Of a DNA stretch of 64,000 nucleotides, positions 59,789 to 64,000 are shown one piece after another (positions within the stretch are counted from its first letter, which is position 1; each line of letters starts with the position of its first letter). The notes beneath the pieces are model-generated. The model was not told where the DNA came from. It worked only from the letters and a program-made list of their open reading frames with translations, and searched no databases. Origin of the DNA: an uncultured Rhodospirillales bacterium (GTDB lineage: Bacteria; Pseudomonadota; Alphaproteobacteria; ATCC43930; CGMCC-115725). A program made the position numbers and the translations under genes. The DNA lies in contig CAIJOA010000012.1 of assembly GCA_903822185.1 (NCBI GenBank), positions 48,749 through 112,748 of the forward strand, written 5' to 3'.

Positions 59789-61770
59789 ACCAACAACAGA
59801 TCGATACACTCGTCGCGCAGGGAATCGCAGCGCAGCAGGCCCAGCGTTACGGTGAAGCCGAGCGCGCTTACCGCACCATCTTGCAGGCCGATCCACAGAA
59901 CCCGCAGGCTTCGGCCTTGATGGGAACTTTGGCCGGCATCGCCGGCCGGCTCGACATCGCGCTCAACTTTTTCAATCAAGCCCTGAAGCGCGATCCCAAC
60001 AACGCCGACCTTTATCACAATATAGGCGAAACCCATCGTCATCTGGGTGATACCGCCAAAGCGCTGCCAGCGTTCAATCGCGCGATCGAGTTACGTCCGG
60101 ACCATCTCGAGGCCTATCGCAGCGCCGCGGATACTGCAATCGATGCAGCGGCGAAAACGCCGGAGACATCGCACGCGGAAGAGTTGAAACGAGTCGCGGC
60201 GCAATTCCTATTCAAACTAGGCCGTCGGATGCACCGGCTGAAAAAAGGCAATATCGAAGAAACATTCGCGGAAGCCGTCGAACTCTCGCCCGAGGACGGC
60301 GAAATTCTTTACGCGATGGGCACCGTTCTCCAAGAACTGAGCCGGCCCAGCGAAGCTGTCGAGATGTTGAAGCGCGCGATCGCGCACGGATCAGCCGACG
60401 CCGATACCTACAACAATCTCGGAAATTCCTATTCTGCGCTGCAACGCTACGCCGAGATGGAAGAGGCTTTTCGGGCCGCCATGGCTGCCGATCCGAATTA
60501 CCTGATGGCGGCAGCCAATCTCGCCTCGACGACGCTAATGCGAACGCTTTATGACGAACAATTCACGGCGTCCGAGAGCTTCGAGCGTCATCGCACCTGG
60601 GGCGCCGAGACGGAAACATCGCACGGTTCCGCGGCAGCTGTTTCTTTCCCGAATTCGCGCGAACCCGAACGGCCGTTGCGTGTCGCTTATCTTTCAGGTG
60701 ACTTCCGGACACATTCGGTCGGGTATTTTCTCCAACCCGTTCTCGCGCATCACGATCGCCATAACTTCGAGATCGTCTGTTATTCCGAGGTCGATGCGCC
60801 GGATGCGACAACCACGGCGATGCGTGGCTATTGCCGGCTCTGGCGCGATTCGTTCGAGATGACCGATGCCGCGTTGCGCGCGCAGATGCGGGCCGACCGG
60901 ATCGACATCGCCATCGATCTTGCTGGGCAGACAGCGAAGAATCGCTTGCGGGCCCTGGCCGTGAAAGCGGCGCCGGTGACGGCGACCTGGCTTGGTTATC
61001 CCGCAACGACGGGGCTTTCCACGATTGATTGGCGCATTACCGATGCGTTGGCCGACCCAGTCGGCGCGGAGGTTCTCTACACCGAGAAACTCCTGCGGCT
61101 CGAGGATGGATTTTTATGTTACGCGCCGCCGCTGGCCGCGCCCTCGGTCTTGCCTCTGCCTTCGGCCGGAACAGGTCGCGTCACCTTCGGGTCGTTCAAC
61201 AATATGCAGAAGGTATCGCCATCGACGCTCGACGCCTGGGCCGCGATTCTACGCGCCTTGCCGGAAGCACGATTGATCTTGAAAGCGCCGACACTTGTGG
61301 ATCGCGAAATACAGCAGCGTTTTCAGCAAGGCTTTGCGACGCGTGGCGTCGATCGAGCCCAGGTCGAGCTGCGTACCTTCATCGCCGAATCCGCTTCGCA
61401 TCTTGCAGCTTACGGCGAGATCGATATTGCGCTGGATCCATTTCCCTATAACGGCACGACGACAAGCTGCGAGGCCATGTGGATGGGCGTGCCGGTCGTC
61501 ACCCTGATCGGCGACCGCCACACCGGCCGCGTCGGATTCGACCTCGTCAGCCGAATCGGCCACCCCGAACTCGCGGCTGAAAATCCGGCCGCTTATGTGG
61601 CGCGAGCGATTGAACTCGCACGCGACCCGGCAGGTCTTCAATCATTGCGCGCCAATTTGCGCGACGATATGCGCGCCTCATCCCTTTGTGATGCAACGCG
61701 GTTTACACGCGGGTTCGAGCACGGCCTGCGCACGATGTGGCGGCAATGGTGTTCTTCACCCTATAATTGA
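59785..61770 (+). CDS. TPR protein with SPINDLY/O-linked GlcNAc transferase-like domain (GT41-like), copy 2
   Basis: Same motifs as copy 1 (RVAYLSGDFRTHSVGYFL, VTATWLGYPATTGLSTIDWRITDALADP, DPFPYNGTTTSCEAMWMGVPVVTLIGDRHTGRVG); likely ATGA-overlap start at 59785. Confidence 0.93.
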   Translation: MNQQQIDTLVAQGIAAQQAQRYGEAERAYRTILQADPQNPQASALMGTLAGIAGRLDIALNFFNQALKRDPNNADLYHNIGETHRHLGDTAKALPAFNRAIELRPDHLEAYRSAADTAIDAAAKTPETSHAEELKRVAAQFLFKLGRRMHRLKKGNIEETFAEAVELSPEDGEILYAMGTVLQELSRPSEAVEMLKRAIAHGSADADTYNNLGNSYSALQRYAEMEEAFRAAMAADPNYLMAAANLASTTLMRTLYDEQFTASESFERHRTWGAETETSHGSAAAVSFPNSREPERPLRVAYLSGDFRTHSVGYFLQPVLAHHDRHNFEIVCYSEVDAPDATTTAMRGYCRLWRDSFEMTDAALRAQMRADRIDIAIDLAGQTAKNRLRALAVKAAPVTATWLGYPATTGLSTIDWRITDALADPVGAEVLYTEKLLRLEDGFLCYAPPLAAPSVLPLPSAGTGRVTFGSFNNMQKVSPSTLDAWAAILRALPEARLILKAPTLVDREIQQRFQQGFATRGVDRAQVELRTFIAESASHLAAYGEIDIALDPFPYNGTTTSCEAMWMGVPVVTLIGDRHTGRVGFDLVSRIGHPELAAENPAAYVARAIELARDPAGLQSLRANLRDDMRASSLCDATRFTRGFEHGLRTMWRQWCSSPYN

Positions 61771-62000
61771 TTATGGATAATCGTTGTTTAGAGTGAATTA
61801 TTATTCCAGATAAATATTTGCACTCAAATAATAGTATGTATTAGCGCAATCTCTTTACGGATTTCCGCCCTTTTCTTACTGTCGATTGTTGCAGTTTCGA
61901 CACATCAATTACTGAATCCCGCCGTTATTACGCAGAATACTTGCAAGACTTATTAGCCCCAGGCGAAGTTAACGGCAGCGAAAAGCTATCTTTCGCATCC

Positions 62001-62029
62001 GCGGAAATTTCCAATTGGGGGTTGAGTCA
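62001..62029 (+). promoter_or_regulatory. Conserved palindromic leader of porin copy 1 (second copy at 63762-63790)
   Basis: GCGGAAATTTCCAATTGGGGGTTGAGTCA vs GCGGAAATTTCCAATTGGGGGTTTAGTCA, directly before both ATGs. Confidence 0.65.
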
Positions 62030-63505
62030 ATGAAGATGAAGAATAGAGGAACGGTTGCGCTCGGGGGCCTGACGGCTGCCGTTGCGTTGCTTGCCGGCCT
62101 CTCGAACGCCAGCGCGCAAACCGCGCCGTCGGCACCGGGCGGCGGTTCGTTCCCGCAGTCCTTCCTGATTCCAGGCACCAACACCTCGCTGAGCGTCTAT
62201 GGCGTGGTCAAGGCGACCTTCCAGTACAATGGCGGCGGCCAGCATGACGGCGACACCCAGACCACAGGTGGCACGCCGTTCCATGTCAGCCAGCTGGCAT
62301 TGCAGGGTGGCGGCATCGCCGGCACCAACAGCAACAACCAGGATGCGTCCCTGCATGGCGGCCTGCGCGGTATGGGCAAGGCTTCGACCCTGACTTTCGA
62401 GACACGCACCCCGACCGATCTCGGTGAAGTCAAAACCGTCCTCGCCATGGACTATAGCCTGTTCTCGAACCAGTCGAACTATGTCGGTCAGACGACCTCG
62501 ACCATCAAGCCGAGCGCCGGCTCGGGTAACACCGACGCCCCGCGCCTGCTCTGGGCCTACGGCACGATCGGCCCGTGGTTGATCGGTCAATACAACAGCG
62601 CCTTCGCCGACAATCTGTTGTTCCCGGACATCACCGATGGTGCCTCCAACCCCGGCCAGTTGAACACGGCCAACATCCGTCAGCCCCAGATCCGTTATAC
62701 CTATCTCGCGGGTAACGGCCTTGCGCTGTCGGCCTCGTTGGAAACCCAACAGTCCGGCACCTTGTACATCTCGGCCGGCACGGTCGCGACGGCGGCTGCC
62801 ACTTCGGCGACGGTTTCGTCCTTCGTTTCGGACAACACCGACACCGGCGGCATCGTCAATCTGCCGAGCTTCAACACCGGCGTTGCTTGGGATCAACCTT
62901 GGGGTCATTTGATGGCTCGTGTCGGCGTCAGCCGGAACGAAGTCCGCAACACCCAGGGCATCGTCTCGATCCTCGGGCCGGCAGGCATCAACAACAACGG
63001 CGCCAACAACATCAAAAAGTGGGGCTTCGCCGTCGAAACCGGCGGTTACCTCAACACCTGGGGCCAGGACCAGTGGAAGTGGTTGATCAACTACTCCAAG
63101 GGCGTCGCCAACTACAGCACGGACTTGTCGGCCACCAGCGGCGGCAACATGTTCTGCAATGGCTACACCGGTTCGTGCCAGTTGATCAGCGATCTCGGCA
63201 TCAGCACCAGCTACACGCACCGCTTCAACAGCAATTGGCGGTCCACGGCGGCGTTCGGCATGGGCTTCTTCAGCAAGCCGTCTAATGCGGCCGGCTTGAC
63301 GAACGTTGCTGCCGGTACCGCGAATGCTCAGCTCGCTTCCCTCGAGAAGCGCCATCTGACCTCGCAGCTCAACCTCGTCTATAGCCCCCTTCCGGGTATG
63401 ATCGACATTTACATGGAATGGGATCATGCCGAGCGTTGGGTGCAGGCCAGCAACACCGCCGGTCGGACCAACAAGGAAAGCGTCGGCTTCAACTTCTTCT
63501 GGTAA
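62030..63505 (+). CDS. Outer membrane porin (DcaP-like), copy 1
   Basis: Signal peptide MKMKNRGTVALGGLTAAVALLAGLSNASAQ; FLIPGTNTSLSVYGVVKATFQYN; C-terminal aromatic FNFFW. Confidence 0.85.
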   Translation: MKMKNRGTVALGGLTAAVALLAGLSNASAQTAPSAPGGGSFPQSFLIPGTNTSLSVYGVVKATFQYNGGGQHDGDTQTTGGTPFHVSQLALQGGGIAGTNSNNQDASLHGGLRGMGKASTLTFETRTPTDLGEVKTVLAMDYSLFSNQSNYVGQTTSTIKPSAGSGNTDAPRLLWAYGTIGPWLIGQYNSAFADNLLFPDITDGASNPGQLNTANIRQPQIRYTYLAGNGLALSASLETQQSGTLYISAGTVATAAATSATVSSFVSDNTDTGGIVNLPSFNTGVAWDQPWGHLMARVGVSRNEVRNTQGIVSILGPAGINNNGANNIKKWGFAVETGGYLNTWGQDQWKWLINYSKGVANYSTDLSATSGGNMFCNGYTGSCQLISDLGISTSYTHRFNSNWRSTAAFGMGFFSKPSNAAGLTNVAAGTANAQLASLEKRHLTSQLNLVYSPLPGMIDIYMEWDHAERWVQASNTAGRTNKESVGFNFFW

Positions 63506-63530
63506 GAAGCCGAAACTTTCGAGCCTACGA

Positions 63531-63559
63531 CCCGTCAGCCGAAAGGCTGACGGGTTTTT
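63531..63559 (+). terminator. Rho-independent terminator of porin copy 1
   Basis: CCCGTCAGCC-GAAA-GGCTGACGGG-TTTTT. Confidence 0.92.
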
Positions 63560-63790
63560 CTTTAGGTACGATTCGAGTGTTCAAAAATCCCTAAAAGGGG
63601 GAAATTCTTCTGTTGGCCATACTTTATCAAGTAAATGACTTAGTTGCTAAAATGTAACAGTTTGCTCGAATCAAACATGATCCAGTTATAATGATTGATC
63701 ATAAATGTTCGTTGCACGATGCTACGACCCTCGTGGAAGGGGGCTAGCCCCAACCGCGTCTGCGGAAATTTCCAATTGGGGGTTTAGTCA

Positions 63791-64000
63791 ATGAAGATGA
63801 AGAATAGAGGAACGGTTGCGCTTGGGGGCCTGACGGCTGCCGTTGCGTTGCTCGCCGGTCTCTCGAACGCCAGCGCGCAAACCGCGCCGGCAGCACCGGG
63901 CGGCGGTTCGTTCCCGCAGTCCTTCCTGATTCCAGGCACCAACACCTCGCTGAGCGTCTATGGCGTGGTCAAGGCGACCTTCCAGTACAATGGCGGCGGC
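63791..64000 (+). CDS. Outer membrane porin (DcaP-like), copy 2, truncated by window end
   Basis: Near-identical to the first 210 nt of the 62030 gene (about 5 mismatches by eye). Confidence 0.9.
   Translation, partial: MKMKNRGTVALGGLTAAVALLAGLSNASAQTAPAAPGGGSFPQSFLIPGTNTSLSVYGVVKATFQYNGGG

Noticed and set aside
62027-63427. 466-aa minus-strand ORF
   Set aside because: Antisense to the porin; shadow frame created by codon bias.
1-64000. CRISPR arrays, prophage, integrases, transposases
   Set aside because: No regularly spaced repeats and no recognisable phage or transposase ORFs on either strand; only short palindromic repeats were found.

Overview
GC-rich alphaproteobacterial chromosomal window; lineage is inferred only from gene content and style. 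No phage, transposase or CRISPR was seen. The left part holds metabolic and housekeeping genes: an MFS exporter, an IorAB-type molybdenum hydroxylase with a convergent triheme cytochrome c, tRNA-Ala(CGC), YggT, FolD, OmpA and glycine-zipper lipoproteins, ArgG, an LLM flavin oxidoreductase and ArsC. The dominant feature is a large exopolysaccharide locus of the exosortase A (XrtA/EpsH) type. It is split into a small block (about 12.3-16.0 kb: glycosyltransferase, WecB, WecC) and a main block (about 26.9-53.7 kb: glycosyltransferases, O-antigen-ligase-like protein, flippase, MBL-fold protein, UDP-glucose DH, UDP-GlcA decarboxylase-like SDR, XrtA-EpsI fusion, deacetylase, outer-membrane barrel, tyrosine autokinase, chain-length determinant, export protein, NTP_transf_5, YdcF, epimerase). 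Between the blocks lie RlmN, IalB-like, CobT/CobS, a J-domain protein and BolA. The right end carries a BBP2-like porin, AsmA, two tandem SPINDLY/OGT-like TPR glycosyltransferases, and two tandem near-identical porins; the second porin is cut by the window end. The observations most worth following up are the XrtA system with no visible PEP-CTERM substrate, an inverted repeat enclosing the TTG start of the first EPS gene, the MBL-fold protein and small membrane ORFs in the EPS locus, the tandem OGT pair, the tandem porins with a conserved palindromic leader, and two copies of a 26-29 bp inverted-repeat element.
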